DNA of 64,000 bases from Pyxidicoccus parkwaysis (GTDB taxonomy: Bacteria > Myxococcota > Myxococcia > Myxococcales > Myxococcaceae): contig NZ_CP071090.1 in the NCBI RefSeq assembly GCF_017301735.1, forward strand, positions 5,508,001 through 5,572,000, in the 5' to 3' direction. Positions 1-9,776 of the stretch are shown here, in pieces. Each line of letters starts with the position of its first letter. Positions within the stretch are counted from its first letter, which is position 1. A model generated the notes under the pieces. It saw only the letters and a list, made by a program, of their open reading frames with translations, searched no databases and had not been told where the DNA came from. The translations under genes and the position numbers were made by a program.

Positions 1-3000
1 GCGGCTTCTGCACGCCGGGCTTCATCGTCTCCATGGCGGAGGCGTACTCGCGCAAGGACGTCTGTACCCCCGAGGCCGTGGCGGACCAGCTCTGTGGAAA
101 CATCTGCCGCTGCACCGGCTACCGCCCCATCCGCGACGCGATGATGGAGGCGCTCGCCACCCGTGACGCGGGCACCACGCACGAGCCGCTCCCGGGCGTC
201 TCCCTCGGCGGCCCCGCCGCGCCGCTGCCCGAGCTGCGCTACGAGGCTCGCGGGCAGACCTTCCTGCGCCCCACGTCGTGGGAGGAGATGCTCGCGCTCA
301 AGGCCGCGCACCCGGAGGCGGTCCTCGTGGCCGGCGCCACCGAGCTGGGCGTGGACATCACCAAGAAGGCAAAGCGCTACCCGTTCCTCGTCTCCACCGA
401 GGGCATCCCGTCACTGCGAGCCATCCGCCGCGAGGCGGACGCGTGGTACGTGGGCGGCGCGGCGTCGCTCGTGGATTTGGAGGACGCGCTCGGCACGGAG
501 CTGCCCGAGGTGACGAAGATGCTGAACGTCTTCGCCTCGCGGCAGATTCGCCAGCGGGCCACGCTGGCCGGCAACCTCGTGACGGCGTCGCCCATCGGCG
601 ATATGGCGCCCGTGCTGCTCTCGCTGGACGCGAAGCTCGTCCTCGCCTCCGTGAAGGGCGAGCGCGAGGTGCCGCTCTCCGACTTCTTCCTCGCGTACCG
701 GAAGACGGCGCTGCGTCCGGACGAAGTCGTGCGGCATATCGTCATTCCGCACGCATCCGTGCCCGCGGGCGGACGGCGGCTGTCGGACTCGTTCAAGGTG
801 TCCAAGCGCCGCGAGCTGGACATCAGCATCGTCGCCGCCGGCTTCCGCGTAGAGCTGGATGGGAGTGGCGTGGTGCGGCTCGCGCGGCTGGCCTATGGCG
901 GCGTGGCGGCCACGCCCGTGCGCGCGCGCCGCGCGGAGGACGCACTCACCGGGCAGCCGTGGACTCGCGAGACGGTGGCACGGGTGGTGTCCGTGCTGGC
1001 GGAGGAAATCAACCCCATCAGCGACCTGCGCGGCAGCGCGGAGTACCGGCGCGGACTGGTGGCGGGCCTGTTCGAGAAGTTCTTCTCCGGCGAGCGCAGC
1101 CCCTCGCTGGACGCCGCGCCGCGCTTCGCGCCGGGCGAGTCGGGAGCCCTCGCGGACTCGAGCCGGGAGCTGAGGCACGAGAGCGCGCTGGGCCACGTGA
1201 CGGGCAGCGCGCAGTACGTGGATGACCTCGCGCAGAAGCGGCCCATGCTGGAGGTGTGGCCGGTGTGCTCGCCGCACGCGCATGCGCGCATCCTCCGGCG
1301 AGACCCCATTGCCGCGCGGAAGATGCCCGGCGTGGTGGCGGTGCTGATGGCCGAGGACATCCCCGGCACGAACGACACCGGCCCCATCCGCCATGACGAG
1401 CCGCTGCTCGCCGACAGGGAGGTGCTCTTCCACGGACAGATGGTGGCTCTCGTCGTGGGCGAGTCCATCGACGCGTGCCGCGCCGCCGCGCGCGCCGTGG
1501 TGGTGGAGTACGAGCCCCTGCCCGCCATCCTCACCGTCGAGGACGCGATGGCGAAGGGCAGCTACCACACGGAGCCGCACGTCATCCGCCGGGGCGACGT
1601 GGACACGGCGCTGGCCGCGAGCCCCCACCGCCTCTCCGGCACGGTGTCCATCGGCGGCCAGGAGCACTTCTACCTGGAGACCCACGCCGCCTTCGCCGAG
1701 CGCGGTGACGACGGCGACGTCACCGTCACGTCCTCCACCCAGCACCCGTCCGAGGTGCAGGCCATCATCTCCCACGTGCTGGATTTGCCGCGCAGCCGCG
1801 TGGTGGTGCAGGCCCCGCGCATGGGCGGCGGCTTCGGCGGCAAGGAGACGCAGGGCAACGCCCCCGCGGCCCTCGTCGCGCTGGCCGCGTGGCACACAGG
1901 CCGCCCCGTGCGGTGGATGATGGACCGCGACGTGGACATGGCGCTCACCGGAAAGCGCCATCCGTTCCATGCCACCTTCGAGGTCGGCTTCGACAACCAG
2001 GGCCGGCTGCTCGCCCTGCGCGCGCAGCTCGTGTCCAACGGCGGCTGGTCCCTGGACTTGTCCGAGTCCATCCTCGACCGCGCCCTCTTCCACATGGACA
2101 ACGCCTACTACGTGCCGGCGGTGGCGTACGCGGGCCGCGTGGCGAAGACGCACCTCGTGTCCAACACGGCCTTCCGTGGCTTCGGTGGCCCGCAGGGCAT
2201 GCTCGTCTGCGAGGAAGTCCTCGCCCGCGTGGCGCGCGCCGTGGGCCTTCCTCCGGAGGAGGTGCGCGAGCGCAACCTCTACTCGGGCACAGGGGAGACG
2301 AACACCACGCACTACGGGCAGGAATTGGAGGACGAGCGCATGCCGCACCTCTGGCGTGAGCTGAAGGTGTCCTCGGACTTCGCCCGGCGGCGGCGCGAGG
2401 TGGACGAGCACAACGCGCGCTCGCCTCGCATCAAGCGCGGCCTCGCGCTCACGCCGATGAAGTTCGGCATCTCCTTCACCGCCACGTTCCTCAACCAGGC
2501 CGGCGCGCTCGTGCACGTGTACCGCGATGGCTCGGTCATGGTGTCGCACGGCGGCACGGAGATGGGCCAGGGGCTGCACACCAAGGTGCAGGGCGTGGCC
2601 ATGCGCGAGTTGGGCCTGCCCGCCAGCGCCGTGCGGCTCGCGAAGACGGCCACGGACAAGGTGCCCAACACGTCCGCCACCGCGGCCTCCAGTGGCTCGG
2701 ATTTGAATGGCGCGGCCGTGCGCAATGCGTGCGTCACCCTGCGCGAGCGGCTGGCCCCCGTGGCCGCGAAGCTGCTCGCGGAGAAGCATGGGCGCGGCGT
2801 GGCTCCCGAGGCGCTGGTGTTCCAGGACGGGCGCGTGGGCATTCAGGGCGAGCCCGAGGTGGCCGTGCCCTTCGCCACCGTGGCGGAGGCCGCGTACGTG
2901 GCGCGCATCGGGCTGTCGGTGACGGGCTACTACCAGACGCCGGGCATCGGCTACGACAAGGCGCTCGGCCGGGGCCGGCCGTTCCTCTACTTCGCCTACG

Positions 3001-3494
3001 GCGCCGCCGTGTGCGAGGTGGAGGTGGATGGGTACACGGGCACCAAGCGCGTGCTGCGCGTGGACGTGCTGGAGGACGTGGGCGACTCGCTCAATCCCGG
3101 CGTGGACCGCGGGCAGATTGAGGGCGGCTTCGTGCAGGGCCTCGGGTGGCTGACGGGTGAGGACCTGAAGTGGGACGCCAACGGGCGGTTGCTCACGCAC
3201 TCGGCCAGCACGTACGCGGTGCCGGCGTTCAGCGATGCACCCATCGACTTCCGCGTGCGGCTGATGGAGAAGGCGCGCCAGCACAACACGATTCACGGGA
3301 GCAAGGCCGTGGGCGAGCCGCCGTTGATGCTCGCGCTCGCCGCTCGCGAGGCGCTGCGCGACGCGGTGGCCGCTTTCGGACGGGCCGGCGGCGACGTGGA
3401 GCTCGCCTCTCCCGCCACGCACGAGGCGCTGTTCCTGGCCATCCAGAAGCGGCTGGCTCGCGGACAGGGTGAGGACGGACGCGAGGCGGCGTGA
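1..3494 (+). CDS. Xanthine dehydrogenase, single-chain (Fe-S / FAD / molybdopterin), 5'-truncated by window
   Basis: Oxidises hypoxanthine/xanthine (or a related purine or aldehyde) with a molybdenum cofactor, passing electrons through Fe-S clusters and FAD. The reading frame is open from base 3, so the true start lies upstream; the first visible residues are GFCTPGFIVSMAEAYSR, from the second 2Fe-2S domain, followed by CGNICRCTGYRP, which carries cluster cysteines. An FAD domain follows (VAGATELGVDI; TLAGNLVTASPIGD), then the large molybdopterin domain (GGQEHFYLETHAAFA; MGGGFGGKETQ; AFRGFGGPQGM). Near the C-terminus is KAVGEPPLMLA, which holds the catalytic Glu of the family. All modules are on one polypeptide, as in eukaryotic XDH; many bacteria use separate XdhA/XdhB chains. 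It ends one base before the convergent kinase gene. The substrate is inferred from family, not proven. Confidence 0.93.
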   Translation, partial: GFCTPGFIVSMAEAYSRKDVCTPEAVADQLCGNICRCTGYRPIRDAMMEALATRDAGTTHEPLPGVSLGGPAAPLPELRYEARGQTFLRPTSWEEMLALKAAHPEAVLVAGATELGVDITKKAKRYPFLVSTEGIPSLRAIRREADAWYVGGAASLVDLEDALGTELPEVTKMLNVFASRQIRQRATLAGNLVTASPIGDMAPVLLSLDAKLVLASVKGEREVPLSDFFLAYRKTALRPDEVVRHIVIPHASVPAGGRRLSDSFKVSKRRELDISIVAAGFRVELDGSGVVRLARLAYGGVAATPVRARRAEDALTGQPWTRETVARVVSVLAEEINPISDLRGSAEYRRGLVAGLFEKFFSGERSPSLDAAPRFAPGESGALADSSRELRHESALGHVTGSAQYVDDLAQKRPMLEVWPVCSPHAHARILRRDPIAARKMPGVVAVLMAEDIPGTNDTGPIRHDEPLLADREVLFHGQMVALVVGESIDACRAAARAVVVEYEPLPAILTVEDAMAKGSYHTEPHVIRRGDVDTALAASPHRLSGTVSIGGQEHFYLETHAAFAERGDDGDVTVTSSTQHPSEVQAIISHVLDLPRSRVVVQAPRMGGGFGGKETQGNAPAALVALAAWHTGRPVRWMMDRDVDMALTGKRHPFHATFEVGFDNQGRLLALRAQLVSNGGWSLDLSESILDRALFHMDNAYYVPAVAYAGRVAKTHLVSNTAFRGFGGPQGMLVCEEVLARVARAVGLPPEEVRERNLYSGTGETNTTHYGQELEDERMPHLWRELKVSSDFARRRREVDEHNARSPRIKRGLALTPMKFGISFTATFLNQAGALVHVYRDGSVMVSHGGTEMGQGLHTKVQGVAMRELGLPASAVRLAKTATDKVPNTSATAASSGSDLNGAAVRNACVTLRERLAPVAAKLLAEKHGRGVAPEALVFQDGRVGIQGEPEVAVPFATVAEAAYVARIGLSVTGYYQTPGIGYDKALGRGRPFLYFAYGAAVCEVEVDGYTGTKRVLRVDVLEDVGDSLNPGVDRGQIEGGFVQGLGWLTGEDLKWDANGRLLTHSASTYAVPAFSDAPIDFRVRLMEKARQHNTIHGSKAVGEPPLMLALAAREALRDAVAAFGRAGGDVELASPATHEALFLAIQKRLARGQGEDGREAA

Positions 3495-3495
3495 G

Positions 3496-6426
3496 CTACT
3501 CGCTCCCGGACCCGTCCGGCCCGGTGCCGCACGGGTCCGACTCCGAGGGCCCCGCCAGCGGCAGCGTGACGGTGAAGGTCGCGCCCTGCCCCGGCGTGCT
3601 CTCGGCCAGCACGGTGCCGCAGTGGGCCTCGACAATCTGCCGGGTGATGTAGAGCCCCAGCCCGAGGCCTCCGTAGTGCCGCTCCGACACGGCGCGCTCG
3701 AAGCGCTGGAAGATGCGGTGGAGCGACTGCGGCTCGATGCCGATGCCTTCGTCGCGCACCATGAGCCGGGCCACCTCTCCGCGTGATTCCACGCGCACGC
3801 GCACCGGTCTTCCCGCGCCGTACTTCAGCGCGTTGGACAGCAGGTTGGAGACCACCTGCTCCAGCCGCGAGCGGTCCCACGTCCCCACGACGGCAGCCTT
3901 GGCCTCGACGAGGATGCGCGCCTGCGCGCGCTGCGCCTGCGGCTCGTAGCGCGCCACCAACTCCCGGACGAGCTCGGCCAGGTCCACAGACTCCAGCGTG
4001 AGCTGAAGCCTGCCCGCGCAGATGCGCGACACGTCGAGGAGCCCGTCCACCAACTCCGCCAGCCTGCGCACCTGACGCTGGGCCATGTCCAGGTCGCCGC
4101 GCATCCGCTCCGAGGTGACGTCCGGCGTCCCCACGGGCAGCGTGCGCCGCATGCCCTGCAGCTTGAGCGCCAGCGGCGTGAGCGGCGTCTTCAGCTCATG
4201 GCTGGCGATGGAGAGGAACTCGTCGCGCAGCCGGATGGCGCGCTGGGCCTGCGCGTAGAGGCGCGCATTGTCCACTGCCGCCGCGGCCCGGAAGGCCAGT
4301 TCCTCCGCCATCCCCCGGTCCGCCTCTTCGAAGCACCGGTCCGGGTCCTCCGAGGTGAAGGCCACGACGCCCAGCACATGGCCGCGCGACTTGAGCGCCA
4401 CCGCGAGACATGCGCTCGCCCCCAGCGCATCGAGCAGCCCCCCGTGCGATGAGTCGGACGCCTTCACGTCCTGGGCATCCACCCACAGCACGTCATGCCC
4501 GTCACGCCCCAGTCCGACGAGAGGCACGGCCCAGCCGGCTCCATCGGCCTCCTCGAGGACGCGGCGCATGTGCGCGGACCGGCCCCTGTCCCGGTGCGAT
4601 ACCGCCAGCCAATGCAGCGCCCCTTCCGGATGCGTCAGGCCCACCATGCAGCAGGTGGCCACCGAGGAGGACGCCAGCTCCGCCACATGCTGGAGCAGGG
4701 ACGCCTCGTCGTCGATGCCAGCAGCCAGCAGCCGGCTCGCTCCGGACAGGAAGGTGAGGCGCTCTTCCGCGCGCTTCCGCCCGGTGATGTCGCGGGAGAT
4801 GCTGCCCAGTCCAATGGGCCGGCCCGACTCCGTGTCCCGCACGAGGAAGAACTGGCTGAAGACGGAGAGCGTCTTTCCCGTCTTCGGGCTCACGAGCCGG
4901 AAGTCCCCCATCCACTGTCCCTTCCGCTGCACCGCGACGAGGGCCTCCCGCTCAATCAAGCGACGGTCCTCCGGGTGGATGTGGTCGAGCATCGACGTGC
5001 CCTGGATTTCCGCCAGGCTCTCCAGGCCCAGCAGCTTCCGGCCCGCCTCGTTGACGTAGAGGACGCGCCCGTCCACGTCGTGGATGCCGATGACGTCGGG
5101 CGTGCTCTCCACCACGGACACCAGCCGGCGGCGCTCCAGCTCTCCCTGCCTGCGGGCCGTGACGTCCTGAACGACGGACAGCAGCCGCGCGGGACGCCCG
5201 GACTCGTCGCGGATGCTGGCGGAGGTGACGTCCAGCCAGATGATGCCGCCGTCCTTCCGGATGCAGCGGCGGGAGTGGATGGCGGGCGGCTCCTCGCCCC
5301 GCGCCACCCGCTCCATGTCGGCGTAGTCCAGGGGCCGGTCCTCGGGGTGCGTGAGGTCCATGAAGGACATGCGGAGCAGCTCGTCGGCGCTGTAGCCCAA
5401 CAGCTCGCACAGCTTTGCGTTCACCTGCAGGAAGCGGCCCGTGAAGGGAGCGACCTGGGCCATGCCCACCGCGGCAAGATTGAAGAACGTCCGGAACTGC
5501 TCCTCGCTCTCGCGGAGCGCCAGCTCGCGTTGCCGCTGCTCGGTGATGTCCACCAGCCAGCCCACCCACTCCTCCACGCGTCCGTCCGGGCTCAGCACGG
5601 GGACTCCGCGCGACAGCATCTGCCGCCAGGTGCCGTCATGGCGCAGCAGCCGGTACTCGGAGGCGTACGCCGAGGGCCGGCGCAGCGCCGGCACCCACTC
5701 CTTCATGACGCGCTCACGGTCCTCGGGGTGGATGAAGCGCATGTAGCCGTGGCCGCGGTACTCCGCGAAGGTCCTCCCGGTGAAGGACTCGTACGAGGCG
5801 CTTCGCTCCACCGCGAGGCCATCCAGCGTCACCGTCCACATCACGCTCGTGGTGGCCTCCAGCAGGGCGTGCAGGCGGCGCTCACTGCGCATCAACTCCC
5901 TCAGCCGGCCTTCCGCCACCGCGCGCGCCCGGCGCTCGTGCCGGAGCTCCTGCCTCCATTCCGACGTCAGCAATTCCTTCGAGTCATCTCGCGGTTCCTG
6001 GACGTCCTCCGCGAGCGGGCGGAGGACACGGAGCAGCGCGTCCCGGGTGAGCGGCCGGGCGGCATACGCCAGCGTGCCCGGCAGCACGTCCGCGAGGAGC
6101 CGACCCTCCGGGCGCTCGGAGGAGACGAGGAGCAGCAGCGCCGTTCCGTCCCGTCCGCGCAAGGCCTGATGTGCACTCCGGGCCCAGGCGCCCCAATCCC
6201 GCGCTTCGGTGTCGAGCACCATGAGCCCGAAGGAGTCCTCGCGCAGGAGCGCCGAGGCCTGCTCCGCCGCTTCCACTTCCACGGGCTCGCAGCCGAGGAC
6301 GCCGAGGACGGACCGCAGACATGCGCGCTCCTCCGCATCCAGCCGCGGCAGGAGGACCTTCCCACGCACCCGCGCAGCCGCGGCCTCTCGCGGAGGCCTC
6401 TCACCTGCGCGCTGAACACGGTGCAT
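3496..6426 (-). CDS. Multi-PAS/GAF sensor histidine kinase
   Basis: Probably a cytoplasmic sensor kinase, since no transmembrane segment is visible. Domains in order over about 976 residues: a receiver-like N-terminal domain (about 20-135; it has LMVLDTE but no clear acidic pocket, so possibly a pseudo-receiver), three PAS/PAC units (about 185-300, 305-428, 433-553; each with an HPEDR-type motif), a GAF domain (about 560-725), HisKA with the phospho-accepting His in FLSIASHELKTPLTPL (about residue 743), and HATPase_c (NLLSNALKYG; DEGIGIEP; GGLGLGLYI). The ATG at 6426 is chosen because the longer open frame begins with composition-biased residues and the receiver-like fold starts just after this codon. 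The stop lies one base from the stop of the xanthine dehydrogenase gene. No cognate regulator is adjacent and the ligand is unknown. Confidence 0.9.
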   Translation of the reverse strand: MHRVQRAGERPPREAAAARVRGKVLLPRLDAEERACLRSVLGVLGCEPVEVEAAEQASALLREDSFGLMVLDTEARDWGAWARSAHQALRGRDGTALLLLVSSERPEGRLLADVLPGTLAYAARPLTRDALLRVLRPLAEDVQEPRDDSKELLTSEWRQELRHERRARAVAEGRLRELMRSERRLHALLEATTSVMWTVTLDGLAVERSASYESFTGRTFAEYRGHGYMRFIHPEDRERVMKEWVPALRRPSAYASEYRLLRHDGTWRQMLSRGVPVLSPDGRVEEWVGWLVDITEQRQRELALRESEEQFRTFFNLAAVGMAQVAPFTGRFLQVNAKLCELLGYSADELLRMSFMDLTHPEDRPLDYADMERVARGEEPPAIHSRRCIRKDGGIIWLDVTSASIRDESGRPARLLSVVQDVTARRQGELERRRLVSVVESTPDVIGIHDVDGRVLYVNEAGRKLLGLESLAEIQGTSMLDHIHPEDRRLIEREALVAVQRKGQWMGDFRLVSPKTGKTLSVFSQFFLVRDTESGRPIGLGSISRDITGRKRAEERLTFLSGASRLLAAGIDDEASLLQHVAELASSSVATCCMVGLTHPEGALHWLAVSHRDRGRSAHMRRVLEEADGAGWAVPLVGLGRDGHDVLWVDAQDVKASDSSHGGLLDALGASACLAVALKSRGHVLGVVAFTSEDPDRCFEEADRGMAEELAFRAAAAVDNARLYAQAQRAIRLRDEFLSIASHELKTPLTPLALKLQGMRRTLPVGTPDVTSERMRGDLDMAQRQVRRLAELVDGLLDVSRICAGRLQLTLESVDLAELVRELVARYEPQAQRAQARILVEAKAAVVGTWDRSRLEQVVSNLLSNALKYGAGRPVRVRVESRGEVARLMVRDEGIGIEPQSLHRIFQRFERAVSERHYGGLGLGLYITRQIVEAHCGTVLAESTPGQGATFTVTLPLAGPSESDPCGTGPDGSGSE

Positions 6427-6658
6427 GTGAACAGTATGGAGACGCGTCCGGGCACTGACAGGGGCAGCGCGAAGTGGACGGCCGCCGGCATGCCTGCCCG
6501 CGTCGGCGAGGCAGGCGGGCGCGGTGTCGCTCAACGCGCCTGGCTGTGCTCGACCTTCACCGCGCCAGCGGCGCACGGCAGGTGCAGTGTGGCTCCATGC
6601 GCCTGCATGTGCCCGGCCGTCACCTCGCCGTCGGCGCCCGGCGGGTCGTCCCCACGCC

Positions 6659-7639
6659 TCACCCCGTGCTGCGCAACTCCGTCACCTGGGGCGCGGCGTG
6701 CACGGAGGCCGCATCCTCACGGAAGCGCTCCCCCGCCCAGCGGGACAGGTGGCCGATGCACGCGTCGATGGCGCCGCCCGTGGTGAAGATGTGGTTGGTG
6801 CCGCGCAGCCGCAGCCGCTCCAGCGTCCGCACCTTCAGGTCCGAGAACGCGGCATGGTGGATGCGGTCGAAGAAGACGTCGCGCAGCTTGCCCTCGGCGG
6901 TGATGACCAGCACCGGAATGCCCCGCTCCACCACGCGCTGCCACGCCCGCACCAGCGGCACGTTGGCCACCGCCGGCAGCGTCCCCCAGTCCATCAGCAG
7001 GTCGAGCAGCAGCTGGCGCGGAAAGGGCACGTAGCGGAACAGCCGCGCGTACTCGTTCTCCCGCGTCAGCATCCGCATCCAGCCCCAGTACGAGAACAGC
7101 TTCGACGTCACCCGCCGCAGCGGCAGCCGCGAGTGCCACGTCTGCGCCTCCTCGCGCGGCGCCTCGCCTCCCCCGTTCACCGCCTCCTGCTCGGACAGGT
7201 AGAACTCGGGCTCGAACATGAAGACGCCCTCGATGCCGCCGGGCTCGCGGTCCGCGAGGTAGAGCGACGTCGTCGCCGCGCCGCACAGCCCGCCCACCAC
7301 CAGGCCCTTCAGCCCGTGGCGCTTCAGGAGCTCCGCGTGAATCGCCTGCGCCACCTCCACGAAGCCGCCATTGCAGACGAACTGGTACAGCTCCGCCGTC
7401 GTCTGCGGCAGCGAGCCGTCCGAGTCCCCCAGCCCCGGCAGGTCCACGCGGAAGCACGGGAAGCCCTGCGCCGCGAGCTGGTCCGCCGCTCGCGCCGACA
7501 GCGAGCCATGGCCCGAGCGCGGCACGTGGCCCGGGTTGAGGAAGAGGAAGCCCACCCGCTCCGGAGTCGGAGACGCCGCGGGGTGGTACGTCCCCCACAG
7601 CCGGTGGCCCTTCACGTCCAGTTGGATCAGCTCTCTCAT
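6659..7639 (-). CDS. Alpha/beta hydrolase, exosortase-associated hydrolase 1-like, Cys at nucleophile elbow
   Basis: An alpha/beta-hydrolase fold protein of 326 residues. Visible fold landmarks are LFLNPGHVPRSGHGSLS (oxyanion region), FRVDLPGLGDSDG (strand/helix typical of the fold), the nucleophile elbow VVGGLCGAATTSLYLA and, late in the chain, RGTNHIFTTGGA, which supplies the likely catalytic His. The elbow carries Cys where most members carry Ser. The GLC(D/G)AA-type elbow recalls the hydrolase 1 family found beside exosortase A systems; this is from memory and was not searched. Its ATG overlaps the stop of the upstream hydrolase in an ATGA, so the two are translationally coupled. No exosortase or PEP-CTERM gene is in the window. 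The substrate is unknown. Confidence 0.8.
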   Translation of the reverse strand: MRELIQLDVKGHRLWGTYHPAASPTPERVGFLFLNPGHVPRSGHGSLSARAADQLAAQGFPCFRVDLPGLGDSDGSLPQTTAELYQFVCNGGFVEVAQAIHAELLKRHGLKGLVVGGLCGAATTSLYLADREPGGIEGVFMFEPEFYLSEQEAVNGGGEAPREEAQTWHSRLPLRRVTSKLFSYWGWMRMLTRENEYARLFRYVPFPRQLLLDLLMDWGTLPAVANVPLVRAWQRVVERGIPVLVITAEGKLRDVFFDRIHHAAFSDLKVRTLERLRLRGTNHIFTTGGAIDACIGHLSRWAGERFREDAASVHAAPQVTELRSTG

Positions 7640-8466
7640 GGCCGTCCCCCCTTGGTCACGTCCACCGCGCCGACGCCGGACGCAAACGACGCGCCGTCGT
7701 CGAACAGCTCACCCAGGTCCGGCAGCAGCCGGTTGCTCGTCGTCCAGAAGAAGGGGCGTGGCGTGCGCACCGAGCGGCCATGGCCCGGCGCCAGGCACCG
7801 CTCCGCCGGGCGCCCATCCAGGTGCACCACGCGCCACGGCCGCGCGTCGTCCTTCGACGGCAGGGCCAGGTCGTAGGACTCGGCGCTCCGCCACAGGCCG
7901 CGAGACCAGGGGAAGCCCTCCACCTCCATGAAGCCCCCCGCCTCCAGCTCCGCCACGTAGTCCTCGCGCGAGCGCGCCGTGCCGCCCGTCCCCTCCAGGT
8001 TGTCCGCCGCCACCTTCCGGCGCAGCACCTCCATCAGGTGCGCGCGGCCGGACTCCGGCGGGTCCCAGAGCAACAGCCCCTCCGCCCGCTCCTGCTGGAA
8101 GACGCGCGCGGCCAGCAGCGCGCCCAGGCGCAGGCCGTGCAGCACCACCGGCACGCCGGGACACTCGCGGCGCAGGTAGTCCAGCCCCGCGCGCACGTCC
8201 TCTTCCCAGCGAGGCAGCGTCATGTCCTCGAAGCGCCCCGTGCTCTCCCCGCAGCCCCGGTAGTCGAGCCGCAGCGCGTCCACGCCCCGCGAGGCCAGGT
8301 GCCGCGCCCACCGCGTCCAGACGATGTACGCGTGCGCGCGCTCCAGCCCCAGCGGGCCCACCAGCAGCACCGCGGCCCGGCTTCCCCCCGGTGCCCGGTG
8401 GTGGACGAAATAGAGCGAGTGCTCGCCCTGGGTCAGGTACCCGGGCGCCTCAGTCAAGGCCTGCAT
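7636..8466 (-). CDS. Alpha/beta hydrolase, exosortase-associated hydrolase 2-like, Arg at nucleophile elbow
   Basis: First gene of a two-gene minus-strand operon; 276 residues. Fold signatures are VLLVGPLGLERAHAY, LRLDYRGCGESTG and an elbow reading VVLHGLRLGALLAARVF, where the usual nucleophile Ser is Arg. The same GLRLGALLA-type elbow is remembered from the exosortase A-associated hydrolase 2 family, so this may be a family feature and not decay. The protein may be non-catalytic or act only as a partner of the downstream Cys-elbow hydrolase. The chosen ATG (8464-8466) precedes the first conserved strand by about 18 residues. The region upstream up to the AraC gene (8467-8629) is AT-richer than its surroundings and probably contains the promoter. 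Confidence 0.78.
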   Translation of the reverse strand: MQALTEAPGYLTQGEHSLYFVHHRAPGGSRAAVLLVGPLGLERAHAYIVWTRWARHLASRGVDALRLDYRGCGESTGRFEDMTLPRWEEDVRAGLDYLRRECPGVPVVLHGLRLGALLAARVFQQERAEGLLLWDPPESGRAHLMEVLRRKVAADNLEGTGGTARSREDYVAELEAGGFMEVEGFPWSRGLWRSAESYDLALPSKDDARPWRVVHLDGRPAERCLAPGHGRSVRTPRPFFWTTSNRLLPDLGELFDDGASFASGVGAVDVTKGGRP

Positions 8467-8629
8467 GTGGCGGCGATTCCCCCAATTTGACGGCCGGATG
8501 CTAAGGAATTGCTACAGCCATAGTCAAACATTCCCTGCCACATGATTGACAATGCACTGGCGCGTGCCCCCGGGGGAGGGGCTCACCCGCCCTCGCTCAT
8601 CATGGAGAGAAGTCCTCTCACGGAGCGGA

Positions 8630-9673
8630 TTACGGAGAGGACGCGAGGCGTCCACGCCGGAAGCTCTCCGGGCTCTGACCCCACCAGCGCTTGAAGGCGC
8701 GGTGGAAGGCGGCGGGTTCCGCGTAGCCCAGGAGGAAGGACACCTCGGCGATGGACATGCGGCGGCGCAGATAGACTTCGGACAGCTCGCGGCGCAGCGC
8801 CTCGACGATGCCCGCGTACGTCTGTCCCTCCCCGGCCAGGCGCCGCTGCAGCGTGCGCGAGGGCAGCCGCAGCGCCCGGGCCACCGCGGCGCAGGAGAAG
8901 TCCCCGCCGGCCAGCGCGTGCCGCACCGCTTCGCGCACCCGCTCGGTAGTGGTGCTGGACTGGGGGAGCCGCTCCAGCGCGCGCCGCGCCTGCTTCTCGA
9001 ACATGGTGTTGAGCAGGGCATCCGCGTGGACGAAGGGCCGCCGCGCGTCCTCGGCGGAGAACTCGATGTCGTTGAAGGGGGCGCCGAACTCCAGGGGGCA
9101 GCCGAAGAGGGCCTCGTGCTCGGACGTGTCCGGTGGGGCGGCGTGGACGAAGCGCACGCGCAGGGGCCGCACGTCCACGCCGGTGAAGAAGCGCACGCCG
9201 GTGGCGAACTGCACCAGCGCGGCCTCCGTCAGGTGCCGGTGCGCGGGCTGCCACGCGCCCACGGGGGTGAAGCGCATGCGCACGCCCGCGTCCGTCTCCT
9301 CCATGCGGAAGCGCTCGCCGTCACCCCAGACGCGCTGGTAGCGACAACCCCGCTCCATGGCGTCGCGCAGCGTGGCGCTGGTGAGGACGACGAAGGTGGC
9401 CGGGTCGTCCAAATCGGCCACGTCCACGCGGGCGATGTGCAGGCCCAGGTTGGCGTCGCCGGAGAGCGCCACCATCCGCTCCAGCAGGTCGTCCAGCACG
9501 GCGTAGGGGATGCGCAGCTCGGGGTCCTCCACGTCGTCCAGCCGGAGGCCGGCCTCGCGGCAGAGTGCCTCCACCGGCAGCCCCAGCCCCTGCGCCATCC
9601 GCAGGGCCTGGCGCGCCATGCGCGCGGAGAGGGAGGGCTCGGAGGTGGAGGTCGCCTTCGCCACGCCGGGCAC
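8630..9673 (-). CDS. AraC-family transcriptional regulator
   Basis: A DNA-binding regulator with an N-terminal ligand/effector domain of the type seen in OruR/ArgR-like AraC proteins (YAVLDDLLERMVALSGDANLGLHIAR; GCRYQRVWGDGERFRMEE) and a C-terminal two-helix-turn-helix AraC domain (VARALRLPSRTLQRRLAGEG; MSIAEVSFLLGYAEPAAFHR; FKRWWGQSPESFR). The start is uncertain: a GTG at 9673 is used; a GTG at 9664 and an ATG at 9619 are alternatives, and the open frame continuing to 9853 would overlap the divergent methyltransferase-like gene. The position between the hydrolase pair and the methyltransferase-like gene suggests it controls one of them, which is inference. Confidence 0.88.
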   Translation of the reverse strand: MPGVAKATSTSEPSLSARMARQALRMAQGLGLPVEALCREAGLRLDDVEDPELRIPYAVLDDLLERMVALSGDANLGLHIARVDVADLDDPATFVVLTSATLRDAMERGCRYQRVWGDGERFRMEETDAGVRMRFTPVGAWQPAHRHLTEAALVQFATGVRFFTGVDVRPLRVRFVHAAPPDTSEHEALFGCPLEFGAPFNDIEFSAEDARRPFVHADALLNTMFEKQARRALERLPQSSTTTERVREAVRHALAGGDFSCAAVARALRLPSRTLQRRLAGEGQTYAGIVEALRRELSEVYLRRRMSIAEVSFLLGYAEPAAFHRAFKRWWGQSPESFRRGRLASSP

Positions 9674-9776
9674 CGTAGTGGCGGGCTGGCGCGCGCGGCA
9701 AGCCGTTCTGGCGTGAGCGGTCAGTGCTTCATGGCCCACGCCCCAGCACGCTTGGCTCATGCACGAAGGACACCCG

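Noticed and set aside
411..3635. 1074-codon minus-strand frame opposite xanthine dehydrogenase
   Set aside because: Antisense shadow of a confidently identified gene; no domain recognised.
8499..8527. TTGACT-N17-TTAGCA on the minus strand before the hydrolase pair
   Set aside because: The -10 match is too poor to call a promoter by eye, although the region is AT-richer and probably contains one.
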